Shown piece by piece: positions 22,505 to 31,399 of a stretch of DNA of 64,000 bases. The notes below the pieces were generated by a model, which was given only the letters and a program-made list of their open reading frames with translations, made no database searches and was not told the origin of the DNA. The DNA lies in the NCBI RefSeq assembly GCF_014844055.1, contig NZ_CP062167.1, forward strand, positions 3,447,501 through 3,511,500. Direction: 5' to 3'. Made by a program: the position numbers and the translations under genes. Source of the DNA: Aureimonas sp. OT7 (GTDB lineage: Bacteria > Pseudomonadota > Alphaproteobacteria > Rhizobiales > Rhizobiaceae). Numbering within the stretch: the first letter of the stretch is position 1; every line of letters starts with the position of its first letter.

Positions 22505-23086
22505 GTGAAAGAAACAGATTGGTCGGCGTTCGGCGGCATGTCGCGGCGCGCCTTCGTACTGGCGGGCTGCGCCGCCCTCCTCGCCGGCTGCGCGGGGCCC
22601 ATGGCAGGCGGTTCCAATACGGTCGCACTGCCGATCGCGGACGGCGCGGCATTGGCCAGCGCCAACCGGTTTCGTGCCGCCAACGGCCTGCCGCCCCTTT
22701 CCATCGATGGGCGGCTGATGCAGGCCGCACGCATCCAGGCCGAGGCGATGGCCGCCTCCGACACGCTCAGCCACACAGCAGGCGGACGCCTGCCAGGACG
22801 CGTCTCGGCGGCTGGTTACGAGTGGTCGACGACCGCGGAGAACATCGGTCGGGGATATGCCGATTACGAAGCCGCCATGCGTGGCTGGATCGGCTCGCCC
22901 GGACACCGCAGGAACCTGTTGAACCCCAATAGCGTGCATATCGGATTTGCCGGCGCGCGCCGGGCGGATGGCGGCCGGAATTACTGGGCGCAGGTGTTTG
23001 CCGCTCCACGGCCGGAGGCGGCGGCGGGCGGCGTTGCCTTCAGGGGCCAGGTGCTGTCGACGGGTGGTGTACTGCGCTTTCCGTGA
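22505..23086 (+). CDS. CAP-domain (SCP/PR-1-like) lipoprotein
   Basis: This 193-residue protein starts at a GTG behind AGGAGG with a 4-nt spacer. An ATG at 22538 is an alternative and would begin exactly at the twin-Arg signal MSRRAFVLAGCAALLAGCAG. The lipobox LAGC predicts lipidation. The mature part is a CAP domain: NRFRAANGLPPLSIDGRLMQAARIQAEAMAASDTLSHT, ENIGRGYADYEAAMRGWIGSPGHRRNLLNPNSVHIGFAG and NYWAQVFA. Its His and Glu residues match the family cavity. Function of bacterial CAP lipoproteins is mostly unknown. The 3' end overlaps the oppositely directed cyclo-ligase gene by 47 nt. Confidence 0.88.
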   Translation: MKETDWSAFGGMSRRAFVLAGCAALLAGCAGPMAGGSNTVALPIADGAALASANRFRAANGLPPLSIDGRLMQAARIQAEAMAASDTLSHTAGGRLPGRVSAAGYEWSTTAENIGRGYADYEAAMRGWIGSPGHRRNLLNPNSVHIGFAGARRADGGRNYWAQVFAAPRPEAAAGGVAFRGQVLSTGGVLRFP

Positions 23087-23630
23087 CGATCATGTCCAGC
23101 GCACGATCATGCGCGTCCATCGGCACGTGATCCACCCTCTGGGCGTCGAAGGCCACGCCGATGGCCAGAAGCCTGCCGCCTTGCGCCAGGCGGGCGATGG
23201 CCCTGTCGTAGAAGCCCTTGCCGTAGCCGCAGCGCCCGCACGCCCTGTCGAAGGCGGCCAGGGGAACGATCAACAGGTCCGGATGGAGTTGCTCGGCGTC
23301 CGGGCCGGGGGCATAGGTGCCGAAGCCCTGACGCTCCATGCCCTCGGCACCGTCGAGGCGGCGGAACACCAGATCGCCATCGACGATGGCCGGTACGGCG
23401 ACAGGTATGCCGCGCGCCGCAAGCTCAGCCATCGCCGGTTGCGGATCGACCTCCGAGCGGATCGGCAGGTAGCCCGCTGCGGATAAAATCCGGCGGTCGC
23501 CGAGCATGGTCAGAAGGCGGTCGTTGATCGCGGCGGACGCCAAGGCCCGCGCTTCGATGGACAGCGCGTCGCGGCGTCGAAGGCCGAGTTCACGCACGAT
23601 CGCCTTTTCTTCACGCAAGGATTGCCGCAC
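23040..23630 (-). CDS. 5-formyltetrahydrofolate cyclo-ligase
   Basis: This 196-residue enzyme converts 5-formyl-THF to 5,10-methenyl-THF using ATP. It starts at a GTG. The C-terminal signature VPLAAFDRACGRCGYGKGFYDRAIARL holds the phosphate- and folate-binding residues. It lies downstream of the 6S RNA and zapA, the conserved alphaproteobacterial and gammaproteobacterial arrangement (ygfA next to ssrS). The tail overlaps the CAP lipoprotein gene on the other strand. Confidence 0.93.
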   Translation of the reverse strand: MRQSLREEKAIVRELGLRRRDALSIEARALASAAINDRLLTMLGDRRILSAAGYLPIRSEVDPQPAMAELAARGIPVAVPAIVDGDLVFRRLDGAEGMERQGFGTYAPGPDAEQLHPDLLIVPLAAFDRACGRCGYGKGFYDRAIARLAQGGRLLAIGVAFDAQRVDHVPMDAHDRALDMIVTESAVHHPSTAPGP

Positions 23631-23667
23631 GCCGCATCACCGCTCGTCGGATGGAAAGAAGATGAGG

Positions 23668-23829
23668 GAGTGACGAGCCACCTCGGCCGATGAGAAAGTC
23701 GATCCCGGGAACCTACAGAGTAGGTGGGCGCCGTGTGCCCCAGTCCACGGACCAGGGCAGGGACAGCTCCCTTCGGAATGACTAAGGCCCCGAGGAAAAG
23801 TTATCCCTGTCGTACCGTGCAGCCCGTCG
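23668..23829 (-). ncRNA. ssrS: 6S RNA
   Basis: The region between zapA and the 5-FCL gene contains, on the minus strand, the characteristic 3' part with GCCCACCTAC, TGTAGGTTCCC and GGGATCGAC segments. A terminal stem pairs GACGGGC (plus 23822-23828) with GCTCGTC (plus 23672-23678), giving about 160 nt, the normal 6S length. A TATATT -10 box lies at plus 23836-23841, about 7 nt before the predicted 5' end. The long, interrupted central duplex mimics an open promoter and binds the housekeeping RNA polymerase in stationary phase. Ends are approximate. Confidence 0.85.
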
Positions 23830-23882
23830 CCAACCAATATAGCGGTGCCGCGCGCAGCTTGCCAGTGGGTGCCGGCTGGCGG

Positions 23883-24242
23883 TCATCGTTTTTCGCCGGC
23901 GCGCTCCAGCTTCAGCGCCACGCGCTCGATGGCTTCCGACATGCCGTTCATGGTTTCGATCAGCACTTCCCGGCCGTTGCGCGATTTATCCTGCGCCTCG
24001 CGCAGCGATGCCATCTCGGATTCGAGCGCGGAAAGGCGGGCCCTGGTCTCGGACAACTCGTCCATCGTCATGATGGCGGCCATCACGGTCAGGCGCTGGT
24101 CTCCGATCTCGCCGAAGCTCGACCGCAGTCCCACGACGCGCTCGTCCAGCTCCGCGCCGAGCGAAAGAAGATGGTCTTCCTCGCCTTCCGCGCAGGCCAT
24201 GCGATAGGCCTTGCCGTCGATGGTCACCACGATCTGTGGCAT
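23883..24242 (-). CDS. zapA: Cell division protein ZapA
   Basis: This 119-residue protein binds and bundles FtsZ at the division site. The N-terminus MPQIVVTIDGKAYRMACAEGEEDHL is typical, and a long C-terminal coiled coil (LSETRARLSALESEMASLREAQDK) follows. Two ATG codons lie two codons apart; I chose the second (24242), because GGGGG is then correctly spaced. It is followed by 6S RNA on the same strand. Confidence 0.92.
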   Translation of the reverse strand: MPQIVVTIDGKAYRMACAEGEEDHLLSLGAELDERVVGLRSSFGEIGDQRLTVMAAIMTMDELSETRARLSALESEMASLREAQDKSRNGREVLIETMNGMSEAIERVALKLERAGEKR

Positions 24243-24284
24243 CGTCATCCCCCGTTACGCAAACGACACTGTGCGGCCGTGCCG

Positions 24285-24563
24285 TCAGCCGCGCCTCTGT
24301 TCCATGACCTGCCGGATCGCCTCCATGGCGGCCACGAGCCGCCGGGACACTTCGCGGTTCGCCTCTTCCAGCCGCCCGGCCTTCAACATGCAGGCGTCCA
24401 GTTCCCCTGCAAGGCGACCGCGATCGGCGGTCATGCGCTGGATTTCCTCGTCGACGGTCATGGAAGCGCCGTTCTCGATGACCCTGTCGCTCGCCTGCTC
24501 GAGGCGCTCCAACGCCCTCTGCAATCGTGCCGAGGCGCCCGCCAGCGTCGTCTGGTCCTCCAT
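24285..24563 (-). CDS. Small coiled-coil protein, DUF4164 type
   Basis: This protein of about 92 residues is almost entirely helical with heptad repeats (LQRALERLEQASDRVIENG, MTADRGRLAGELDACMLKAGRLEEANREVSRRLVAAMEAI). It matches the DUF4164 proteins encoded next to zapA in Rhizobiales. The start MEDQTTLAGAS (24563) is chosen because GAGGGGG lies 10-15 nt upstream; a start at 24614 is possible. Its position, 42 nt before zapA, suggests a division-linked role, but this is inference only. Confidence 0.75.
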   Translation of the reverse strand: MEDQTTLAGASARLQRALERLEQASDRVIENGASMTVDEEIQRMTADRGRLAGELDACMLKAGRLEEANREVSRRLVAAMEAIRQVMEQRRG

Positions 24564-24941
24564 GTGCGTCAAATACCCCCTCATGCCCGCGACGTCGTGG
24601 CCGATGGCCTTCATGAATGCCGGGCAGCAAGCCGATGGCAGATTTGTAAATCACCTGAGGCGCGATGAGAAGCGCGCCCTTTCGACAAGCGATTCTTTTG
24701 GACGGTCCTTGGACGCGGTAAATGCGGCGAAAGGCCGGAATAAGTCAGGCTTTCCGCGCGGCGCTTCCTAATCGGTTGAATGGATGGAGTGCCGCATTTT
24801 TCCGCCGCGAGCCCAGAAAAACCCGCAATTTTGGTTCCCACCCGGCGCTCGAATGCTCTAAGAAGCTTGGCGCTACGGGCCGGCCATCCACTGCGCCGGC
24901 ATGCTCCGGTTTCCGGGGCGAAGGTTCCAAGGAGGACAGAC
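24564..24941. other. Intergenic region between DUF4164 gene and gap
   Basis: These 378 nt separate divergent genes (378 with the start chosen for the DUF4164 gene; 327 if it starts at 24614) and must hold both promoters. In many Rhizobiales the transketolase gene tkt lies here, upstream of gap. No frame here resembles transketolase, and I see no other gene or strong hairpin. Confidence 0.6.
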
Positions 24942-25955
24942 ATGGCAATTCGCGTCGCCATCAACGGATTTGGCCGCATCGGTCGCAACGTGCTTCGGGC
25001 GATCGTCGAATCGGGCAGGACCGATATCGAGGTGGTCGCCATCAACGATCTCGGCCCGGTCGAGACGAATGCGCACCTGATCCGCTTCGACTCCGTGCAC
25101 GGACGCTTCCCCGGCGAAGTCAAGGTAGACGGCGACACGATCGATGTCGGACGCGGCCCGATCCGCGTGACCGCCGAGCGCGACCCGAAGAACCTCCCCT
25201 GGAAAGAGCTCGGCATCGACGTCGCGATGGAGTGCACAGGCATCTTCACTGATCCGGCGAAGGCCGGCGCGCACCTGGAGGCCGGCGCTCGCAAGGTGCT
25301 GATCTCCGGCCCGCTTTCCGGCACTGCCGGCGCAGAGAAGACGATCGTGTACGGCGTCAACCACCAGACGCTGACCGGAGACGACAGGATCGTCTCCAAT
25401 GCCTCCTGCACCACCAACTGCCTCGCCCCCGTGGCCAAGGTCCTCAACGATGCCATCGGCATCGACAAGGGCTTCATGACCACGATCCACTCCTATACGG
25501 GCGACCAGCCGACGCTGGATACGATGCACAAGGACCTGTATCGCGCCCGCGCCGCGGCGCTGTCCATGATCCCCACCTCCACCGGCGCGGCCAAGGCCGT
25601 CTCGCTGGTGCTGCCCGAGCTCAAGGGCCGGCTGGATGGCGTCGCCATCCGCGTGCCGACGCCGAATGTCTCGGTGGTGGACTTCAAGTTCGTGGCCAAG
25701 CGCGCCACCACGGTGGAAGAGGTGCAGCAGGCCATCCGGGCCGCCGCCGACGGGCCGCTCAAGAGCATTCTGGGCTACACCGACTTCCCCAATGTCAGCC
25801 ACGACTTCAACCACGACGCCCACTCCTCGGTCTTCCACATGGATCAGACCAAGGTCATGGACGGCACGCTGGTCCGCATCCTGTCCTGGTACGACAATGA
25901 ATGGGGCTTCTCCAACCGCATGTCCGATACGGCCGTGGCCCTCGCCAAGGCCTGA
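24942..25955 (+). CDS. gap: Glyceraldehyde-3-phosphate dehydrogenase, type I
   Basis: This 337-residue glycolytic and gluconeogenic enzyme starts at [16 protein letters not shown] behind AAGGAGGACAGAC. The N-terminal Rossmann fold is followed by the catalytic Cys156 in [12 protein letters not shown]. The catalytic His is in [11 protein letters not shown], and the C-terminal signature [13 protein letters not shown] is present. It is the first gene of a gap, glycolipid-binding-like, pgk run. Confidence 0.97.
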   Translation: MAIRVAINGFGRIGRNVLRAIVESGRTDIEVVAINDLGPVETNAHLIRFDSVHGRFPGEVKVDGDTIDVGRGPIRVTAERDPKNLPWKELGIDVAMECTGIFTDPAKAGAHLEAGARKVLISGPLSGTAGAEKTIVYGVNHQTLTGDDRIVSNASCTTNCLAPVAKVLNDAIGIDKGFMTTIHSYTGDQPTLDTMHKDLYRARAAALSMIPTSTGAAKAVSLVLPELKGRLDGVAIRVPTPNVSVVDFKFVAKRATTVEEVQQAIRAAADGPLKSILGYTDFPNVSHDFNHDAHSSVFHMDQTKVMDGTLVRILSWYDNEWGFSNRMSDTAVALAKA

Positions 25956-25957
25956 TC

Positions 25958-26530
25958 GTGTTCGCCCCGCCGCGCGCATGTGACGTTCGCTGGCGCCCGC
26001 TCGATGGAGACGGGCTGGAGCAGCTCAGCCTGCGGCCCGCCGCTGCCGGCGGCATCACGGCGCGCGGCGTCGTCATCGGCGCGCGCGGTGGCAAGACCTA
26101 CGGCGTGTCCTACCGGATCGACTGCGATGCCGGCTGGACGATACGCCGCCTCGGGCTGGCGGTCACGGATGGCCGCCGGCTTGCACTGGAGTCGGACGGG
26201 AACGGCAACTGGCGCACCGCGGACGGCACGGCGCTGCCCGACCTCGCCGGCTGCATCGACGTCGATCTGGCTGGAACGCCCTTCACCAACACGCTGCCCA
26301 TCCGCAGGCTCGGGCTGACGCCCGACCATGGCACGGTCGAGTTGTCCATGGTCTACGTGCCGTTCGACAGCTTCGAGCCGGTCGTGGACGGCCAGCGTTA
26401 CACCTGCCTGACGCCGGCGCGCCTGTATCGTTACCAGGCTGCGGACCGGACATTTACCGCGGACCTGCCCGTCGACGAAGACGGGCTGGTGCTCGACTAC
26501 CCCACCTTGTTCAAGCGGCTCGGCGGCTGA
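25958..26530 (+). CDS. Putative glycolipid-binding protein (DUF1089 type)
   Basis: This 190-residue cytoplasmic-looking protein starts at a GTG two bases after the gap stop. The sequence resembles the putative glycolipid-binding family (Pfam Glycolipid_bind, formerly DUF1089): [62 protein letters not shown] and [19 protein letters not shown]. No signal peptide or membrane helix is seen. It sits between gap and pgk with 2 and 23 nt spacers, so it is surely co-transcribed with them. The biochemical role is unknown. Confidence 0.8.
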   Translation: MFAPPRACDVRWRPLDGDGLEQLSLRPAAAGGITARGVVIGARGGKTYGVSYRIDCDAGWTIRRLGLAVTDGRRLALESDGNGNWRTADGTALPDLAGCIDVDLAGTPFTNTLPIRRLGLTPDHGTVELSMVYVPFDSFEPVVDGQRYTCLTPARLYRYQAADRTFTADLPVDEDGLVLDYPTLFKRLGG

Positions 26531-26553
26531 GGCCGGGCCCGACGGAGGACCGC

Positions 26554-27747
26554 ATGACCCTTTTCAAGACGCTGGACGACGTCGACCTGGCGGGCAAGCG
26601 CGTTCTTGTCCGCGTGGACCTGAACGTGCCCATGCAGGACGGCAGGATCAGCGATACGACGCGCATCGACCGGGTGCTGCCGACCATCCAGGAGATCGCA
26701 GGCAAAGGCGGCAAGGTCATTCTGCTTGCGCATTTCGGGCGTCCCAAGGGCAAGGTCGACAAAGCCCAGTCGCTGGAGCCGGTTGCAGGGGCCCTGTCCG
26801 ACAAGCTTGGCAAGCCCGTGGGCTTCGCCGAAGACTGCGTTGGGCCGATCCCCGAAGGCATCGTCGCCAACATGGCCGATGGCGACGTGCTGCTGCTGGA
26901 GAACACGCGCTTCCACCCCGAAGAGGAAAAGAACGACGACGCCTTCGCCGCCAGCCTCGCCAGTCTTGGTGACCTTTATGTCGACGACGCGTTCTCGGCG
27001 GCGCATCGCGCCCATGCCTCGACGGAGGGCATCACCCATCATCTCCCCTCCTACGCCGGCCGTGCCATGCAGGCCGAGCTGGACGCGCTGGAAAAGGGCC
27101 TCGGCGATCCGGCCCGCCCGGTGGTCGCCATTGTCGGCGGCGCGAAGGTCTCCAGCAAGATCGACCTTCTGTCCAACCTCGTGACCAAGGTGAACTGCCT
27201 CGTCATCGGCGGCGGCATGGCCAATACCTTCCTGGCCGCGCTCGGCAAGGATGTCGGCAAATCCCTGTGCGAGCATGACCTCACCGATACCGCCCGCTCC
27301 ATCCTGAAATCGGCCGAAGGGTCGGGATGCGTGGTGCTATTGCCGGTGGATGCGGTCGTCGCACGCGAGTTCAAGGCCAATGCACCAAGCGAGACCGTAT
27401 CGGTCGACAGGGTGCCGTCCGATGCCATGATCCTGGATCTCGGGCCGGCCAGCACCGGGCAGATCAAGGAGTGGATCTCCAAAGCCCGCACCCTGGTCTG
27501 GAACGGTCCTCTCGGCGCCTTCGAGATCACCCCGTTCGACGCAGCCACCGTCGCGGCGGCCAGGCACGCGGCCGAGCGGACACGCAACGCGCACCTGGTT
27601 TCCGTCGCGGGCGGCGGCGATACGGTTTCGGCCCTCAACCATGCGGGCGTCGTGGACGAGTTCACCTATGTTTCCACGGCAGGCGGCGCCTTCCTCGAAT
27701 GGATGGAAGGCAAGCCCCTGCCCGGGGTCGACGCCCTCAAAGCCTGA
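26554..27747 (+). CDS. pgk: Phosphoglycerate kinase
   Basis: This 397-residue monomeric kinase transfers phosphate between 1,3-bisphosphoglycerate and ADP. The N-terminal substrate motif [23 protein letters not shown], the basic patch residues in [23 protein letters not shown], and the C-terminal nucleotide signature [16 protein letters not shown] are all present. The ribosome-binding site is GGAGGACCGC. It ends the gap-to-pgk unit and is followed by a terminator. Confidence 0.97.
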   Translation: MTLFKTLDDVDLAGKRVLVRVDLNVPMQDGRISDTTRIDRVLPTIQEIAGKGGKVILLAHFGRPKGKVDKAQSLEPVAGALSDKLGKPVGFAEDCVGPIPEGIVANMADGDVLLLENTRFHPEEEKNDDAFAASLASLGDLYVDDAFSAAHRAHASTEGITHHLPSYAGRAMQAELDALEKGLGDPARPVVAIVGGAKVSSKIDLLSNLVTKVNCLVIGGGMANTFLAALGKDVGKSLCEHDLTDTARSILKSAEGSGCVVLLPVDAVVAREFKANAPSETVSVDRVPSDAMILDLGPASTGQIKEWISKARTLVWNGPLGAFEITPFDAATVAAARHAAERTRNAHLVSVAGGGDTVSALNHAGVVDEFTYVSTAGGAFLEWMEGKPLPGVDALKA

Positions 27748-27800
27748 TGGCGCCTGACGGAAGTTTCATGCACCCGTCATGCAAATGAAGCCTATACTGT

Positions 27801-27827
27801 CGGGGTCGGCCTTGCCGGCCCCGTTTT
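27801..27827 (+). terminator. Rho-independent terminator after pgk
   Basis: A 9-bp GC-rich stem (27801-27809 and 27815-27823, one G-T pair) with a 5-nt loop is followed by TTTT. It lies about 53 nt after the pgk stop and before the SGNH hydrolase gene. Confidence 0.75.
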
Positions 27828-27855
27828 CGTGCCGCTCGATACAAGGAAGTCACTG

Positions 27856-28629
27856 ATGTGGAAAGCCTTTCTGACGTGGCTGATGTTTCCGGTCTATGTC
27901 TGGCAAGGCGCCCGGATCCGCCGGCGCATCGAAAGGCTGCGTCCGCCGGAGGGGCCGTTGGCGGGCTATTTCGGGCCGCATGCCGAAAGCCCGCATATAA
28001 GGCTGCTGGTGCTTGGCGACTCATCCGCCGCGGGCGTCGGCGTCGACCGCATGGAAGACAGTCTGGCCGTGCGGCTGGCCGAGCGCCTCCATGCCGTGTC
28101 GGGCCTGACGGTCGCCTGGCGTGCGATCGGTTCCAACGGCGCGGTATCGGCGGAGCTGCGCGACTATGTCGTGCCCAACATCGCCCGCGAGGCCTTCACC
28201 CACATCGTGCTGATGGTCGGCACCAACGACGTCAAGAATTTTCATGGCCTGCGACGCTTCAAGAAGGGTTTCGGCGGCCTCCTCTACGCGTTGCGGGCCC
28301 GCTGGCCGCAGGCGCGGATCGTGTGGTCTCCACCGGTGGACATGCGCCGCGTGCCCGCCCTTCCACGCGGCATCGGCGCCGTCTTGGAAATGCGGGCGGA
28401 CATGTTCCGTCGGCTGGGTACCCGCCTGTGCCACGAGCGCGGGGCAATCCCGTCCATCACCCTGCCCCGCGTCGAGCCGGCGGGGTTCTCGCGCGATGGG
28501 TTCCACGCCTCGGCGGAGGGGTCGGCATACTATGCCGGCCATCTCGTCTCCTATGTGATCGGGGATCACGCCACCATCAATCTCGCGACCACCGGGTCGG
28601 CCGGCTCTCAGTCACCTTCATCCTCGTAG
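27856..28629 (+). CDS. SGNH/GDSL-type hydrolase
   Basis: This 257-residue esterase-type protein starts at MWKAFLTWLMFPVYVWQG, a hydrophobic N-terminus that could anchor it to the membrane. SGNH blocks are visible: GDSSAAG with nucleophile Ser56 (block I), SNGAVSAEL (block II region), VGTNDV (block III) and DGFHAS with the catalytic Asp and His (block V). It resembles lysophospholipase/acyl esterases of the GDSL group; the substrate is not known. Its last 22 nt overlap the oppositely directed exonuclease gene. Confidence 0.85.
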   Translation: MWKAFLTWLMFPVYVWQGARIRRRIERLRPPEGPLAGYFGPHAESPHIRLLVLGDSSAAGVGVDRMEDSLAVRLAERLHAVSGLTVAWRAIGSNGAVSAELRDYVVPNIAREAFTHIVLMVGTNDVKNFHGLRRFKKGFGGLLYALRARWPQARIVWSPPVDMRRVPALPRGIGAVLEMRADMFRRLGTRLCHERGAIPSITLPRVEPAGFSRDGFHASAEGSAYYAGHLVSYVIGDHATINLATTGSAGSQSPSSS

Positions 28630-29621
28630 CCGACGAGGTGAAGCGGGCGGGCCCGCATCCCCTGCAACTCGCACCAGCGCACCAGGGCTTCCTCGCGGCC
28701 ATGGGTGACCCATGTTTCATCCGGCTTCAACTCTGACAAGGTGTCGGTCAGCTCGTCCCAGTCGCAATGGTCGGAGATGACCAGCGGCAGCTCCACACCG
28801 CGCTGGCGGGCCCGCTGGCGCACCTGCATCCAGCCGCTGGCGAAACAGGCGACCGGATCGGGAAAGCGCCGCGCCCATCGGTCGGCAAAAGCCGAGGGCG
28901 GGCCCACCACGATGGCGCCGGCGAATTCGCCCTTCTGCCCCTTGCCGAGCGTGGCCGGCAAGAGCGGACCGAGGTCAATTCCCTCCTGCGCATAATACTC
29001 GCATAGCCGCACGAGCGCCCCGTGGATGTAGATGGGGGCGTCGTACCCTTCGTCGCGGATCATGCGGATCACGCGTTGCGCCTTGCCGAGGGCATAGGCA
29101 CCGACGACGTGCGCGCGCTCCGGAAATTGCCGCAGGGACTCCAGAAGCCTGCCGATCTCGTGCCGGCCGGAAGGATGGCGGAACACCGGCAGGCCGAAGG
29201 TCGCCTCGGTGATGAAGACGTCGCATGGTACCGGCTCGAAGGGTTCGGACGTCGCATCCGCCGTTCGTTTGTAATCACCGGAGGCGACGATGCGGGTGCC
29301 CTTGTGCTCCACGGCGATCTGGGCAGAGCCGAGGACATGTCCGGCCGGGTGGAAGGTCACGGTGACGTCGCCGATGGTGATCGGCGTTCCCCAGTCGGCG
29401 ACCTGTCGCTGGCCGGCAAAATCGGCGCCGTAGCGCAGCGCCATGATGTCCAGCGTCCGGCGGGTGGCCAGCACGGCCCCATTGCCCGGTCGCGCGTGGT
29501 CGGCATGACCGTGCGTGACCAGCGCACGGGCAACCGGACGCACCGGATCGATATGGAAATCGCCGGGTGGGCAATACAGGCCCTCCTCCGTCGGCCTCAG
29601 CAGGGTCTCGTAGGCCGCCAT
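28608..29621 (-). CDS. DNA-ligase-associated exonuclease (metallo-beta-lactamase fold)
   Basis: This protein of about 337 residues belongs to the family of putative exonucleases encoded with ATP-dependent DNA ligases (TIGR04122). It shares the beta-CASP/SNM1-like fold. Metal motifs are THGHADHARPG, HPAGHVLGSAQI and SGDYKR, and the C-terminal SDHCDWDEL and HGREE segments follow. The start MAAYETLLRPTEEGLY lies behind GGGAG. Partners of this family (helicase and phosphoesterase) are 2-5 kb away on the other strand, but no ligase gene is in the window. Confidence 0.88.
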   Translation of the reverse strand: MAAYETLLRPTEEGLYCPPGDFHIDPVRPVARALVTHGHADHARPGNGAVLATRRTLDIMALRYGADFAGQRQVADWGTPITIGDVTVTFHPAGHVLGSAQIAVEHKGTRIVASGDYKRTADATSEPFEPVPCDVFITEATFGLPVFRHPSGRHEIGRLLESLRQFPERAHVVGAYALGKAQRVIRMIRDEGYDAPIYIHGALVRLCEYYAQEGIDLGPLLPATLGKGQKGEFAGAIVVGPPSAFADRWARRFPDPVACFASGWMQVRQRARQRGVELPLVISDHCDWDELTDTLSELKPDETWVTHGREEALVRWCELQGMRARPLHLVGYEDEGD

Positions 29622-29716
29622 GCATACTCCCGGTTCGTATCCGACCATTTGAAATTGCTTGCGCCGGACAGCGCGCGCACGCCATATGCATCACGTCAAT
29701 TCTTTCGACAGAGCCC

Positions 29717-30625
29717 GTGTTCCAACACCGTCATCGCTCCGGCGACGCGCGCGCCGACCGCCGTGCCGAATATGCAGAACATTATGCGCAGGCGGGCGAT
29801 GTCCACACTGCGATGGAGTTGATGCGCCAGGCGCTCGAGTTGACCCCCCGCTGGCCGCTGGGCCGGCTGCGCCTCGGCGAATATCTGGAGATCGCCGGGC
29901 AGCACGATGCGGCCGCCGACATCTACCGGGAACTCCTCTCCGATGGCGGGGAAGATGTCTACGGCGCCGGGCTGAAGCTCGCCGCGCTGGGCCAGGCGCC
30001 CGTTCCGGACAGCCCGCCCCCGGCCTTCGTCGCCAGCCTCTTCGACCAGTATGCCGACCGTTTCGAGACGGCGCTGGTGGACCGGCTGTCCTACAGCGTT
30101 CCCGAGGCGATCGTGGCGATGCTGGCCGGTGCGGACCCCCTCGGCGCAGTCCTGGACCTCGGTTGCGGAACCGGCCTCATGGGGGAGCGGATCGGTGCCC
30201 GGGCCAGCCGCCTGGACGGCCTCGACCTGTCCGATCGGATGCTGTCGCATGCGCGGCAGAAGCACATCTACGACCTGCTCTGCCAGGCCGATCTCTGCGA
30301 CCCGCCGGCCGAAATCCGCGCCCGGCGCTACGATCTCATCACGGCTGCCGACGTTCTCATCTACATCGGCGACCTTGCTCCGGCTTTTCGCCTGGTGCGC
30401 TCGCTGATGACGGCGGGCGGCCGCTTCGCCTTCTCCGTGGAGGCGGGAGCCGAGGGCACCGGCTACAGCCTGTGGCCAACGCTGCGCTACTCCCATGCGC
30501 CCGACTATATCGAGGCGGAATTGACCCTGGCGGGCATGCGGGTGGTGGAAACATGCCGGACCGTCCTTCGCCAGGACAGGGGAGCCGACGTTCACGGCAT
30601 CCTGTATTTGTGCGGTTGCGCCTGA
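29717..30625 (+). CDS. TPR-containing SAM-dependent methyltransferase
   Basis: This protein of about 302 residues starts with tetratricopeptide-like repeats (RRAEYAEHYAQAGDVHTAMELMRQALELTPRWPLGRLRLGEYLEIAGQHDAAADIYRE). A class I methyltransferase domain follows: VLDLGCGTGLMGERIG for SAM binding, GLDLSDRMLSHARQK and YDLITAADVLIYIGDL. The start is uncertain; a GTG at 29717 is used, without a strong ribosome-binding site. The methyl acceptor is unknown. It lies only 95 nt from the divergent exonuclease gene. Confidence 0.82.
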   Translation: MFQHRHRSGDARADRRAEYAEHYAQAGDVHTAMELMRQALELTPRWPLGRLRLGEYLEIAGQHDAAADIYRELLSDGGEDVYGAGLKLAALGQAPVPDSPPPAFVASLFDQYADRFETALVDRLSYSVPEAIVAMLAGADPLGAVLDLGCGTGLMGERIGARASRLDGLDLSDRMLSHARQKHIYDLLCQADLCDPPAEIRARRYDLITAADVLIYIGDLAPAFRLVRSLMTAGGRFAFSVEAGAEGTGYSLWPTLRYSHAPDYIEAELTLAGMRVVETCRTVLRQDRGADVHGILYLCGCA

Positions 30626-30688
30626 CGGCCATATTGAACAAATGTGCATTGCGTTATAGCCTGTTCGCACGTGCGAAAGAGGTGGAGC

Positions 30689-31363
30689 ATGGCGACGCTG
30701 GATACCGATCGTCCGCCTGTCGTTCAGGAAGCGCAGCGGGCCCACCGCTTCGGCAACTGGAGCCCGACGCCCACCCGCCACACGATATGGGAAGATGCAT
30801 TCGGCATCCTGGCGGGGACCGTACTGACCGCGCTCGGCCTGTCGATGCTGGGGGCACTCGGCTTCCTGACGGGTGGCACGGCAGGACTGGCCTTCGTCAT
30901 CCATTATGCCGGCGGCTGGAATTACGGGCTCGTCTTCTTTCTCGTCAATCTTCCCTTTTACGCACTCGCCGTCGGCCGCATGGGCCGCGCCTTCACCATC
31001 AAGACGGCCTTCGGCGTGGCGCTTCTGTCGCTCATGACGGCCGTGGCGCCGTCCTATCTGCGGTTCGACCATATCCAGCCGCTGCTGGGCGCCTGCCTCG
31101 GCGGCCTTCTGGTCGGGTTCGGGCTTCTGGCGCTGTTCCGCCATCGGGCCAGCGCGGGCGGCGTCGGCATTCTTGCCGTCTATCTCCAGGACAGGTTCGG
31201 CTGGCGCGCCGGCGTGACGCAGATGGCAACCGACCTTCTGGTCCTTGCCACGTCCTTTGCCGTCATATCGCCCCGGGCCATCGCCTACTCGGTTCTCGGC
31301 GCCATCGTGCTGAACGCCTTTCTGGCGATCAACCACCGGACCGATCGATACCTCGCCACCTGA
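30689..31363 (+). CDS. YitT family integral membrane protein
   Basis: This 224-residue protein has five or six predicted membrane helices: FGILAGTVLTALGLSMLGALGFLTGGTAGLAFVIHY, YGLVFFLVNLPFYALAV, TAFGVALLSLMTAVAPSYL, LGACLGGLLVGFGLLALF and SVLGAIVLNAFLAIN. The Gly-rich SAGGVGILAVYLQ segment is a YitT/DUF161 hallmark. Start ATG 30689 has GAGGTGGAGC ahead. No transported substrate is established for the family. The gene is encoded between the methyltransferase and the helicase. Confidence 0.82.
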   Translation: MATLDTDRPPVVQEAQRAHRFGNWSPTPTRHTIWEDAFGILAGTVLTALGLSMLGALGFLTGGTAGLAFVIHYAGGWNYGLVFFLVNLPFYALAVGRMGRAFTIKTAFGVALLSLMTAVAPSYLRFDHIQPLLGACLGGLLVGFGLLALFRHRASAGGVGILAVYLQDRFGWRAGVTQMATDLLVLATSFAVISPRAIAYSVLGAIVLNAFLAINHRTDRYLAT

Positions 31364-31399
31364 CTTGGCGGCATCGCTGCCCGATCCTATGTTGAGGCG

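Noticed and set aside
24873..25979. 368-codon minus-strand frame over gap
   Set aside because: It lies wholly opposite a complete GAPDH gene and has no recognisable family.
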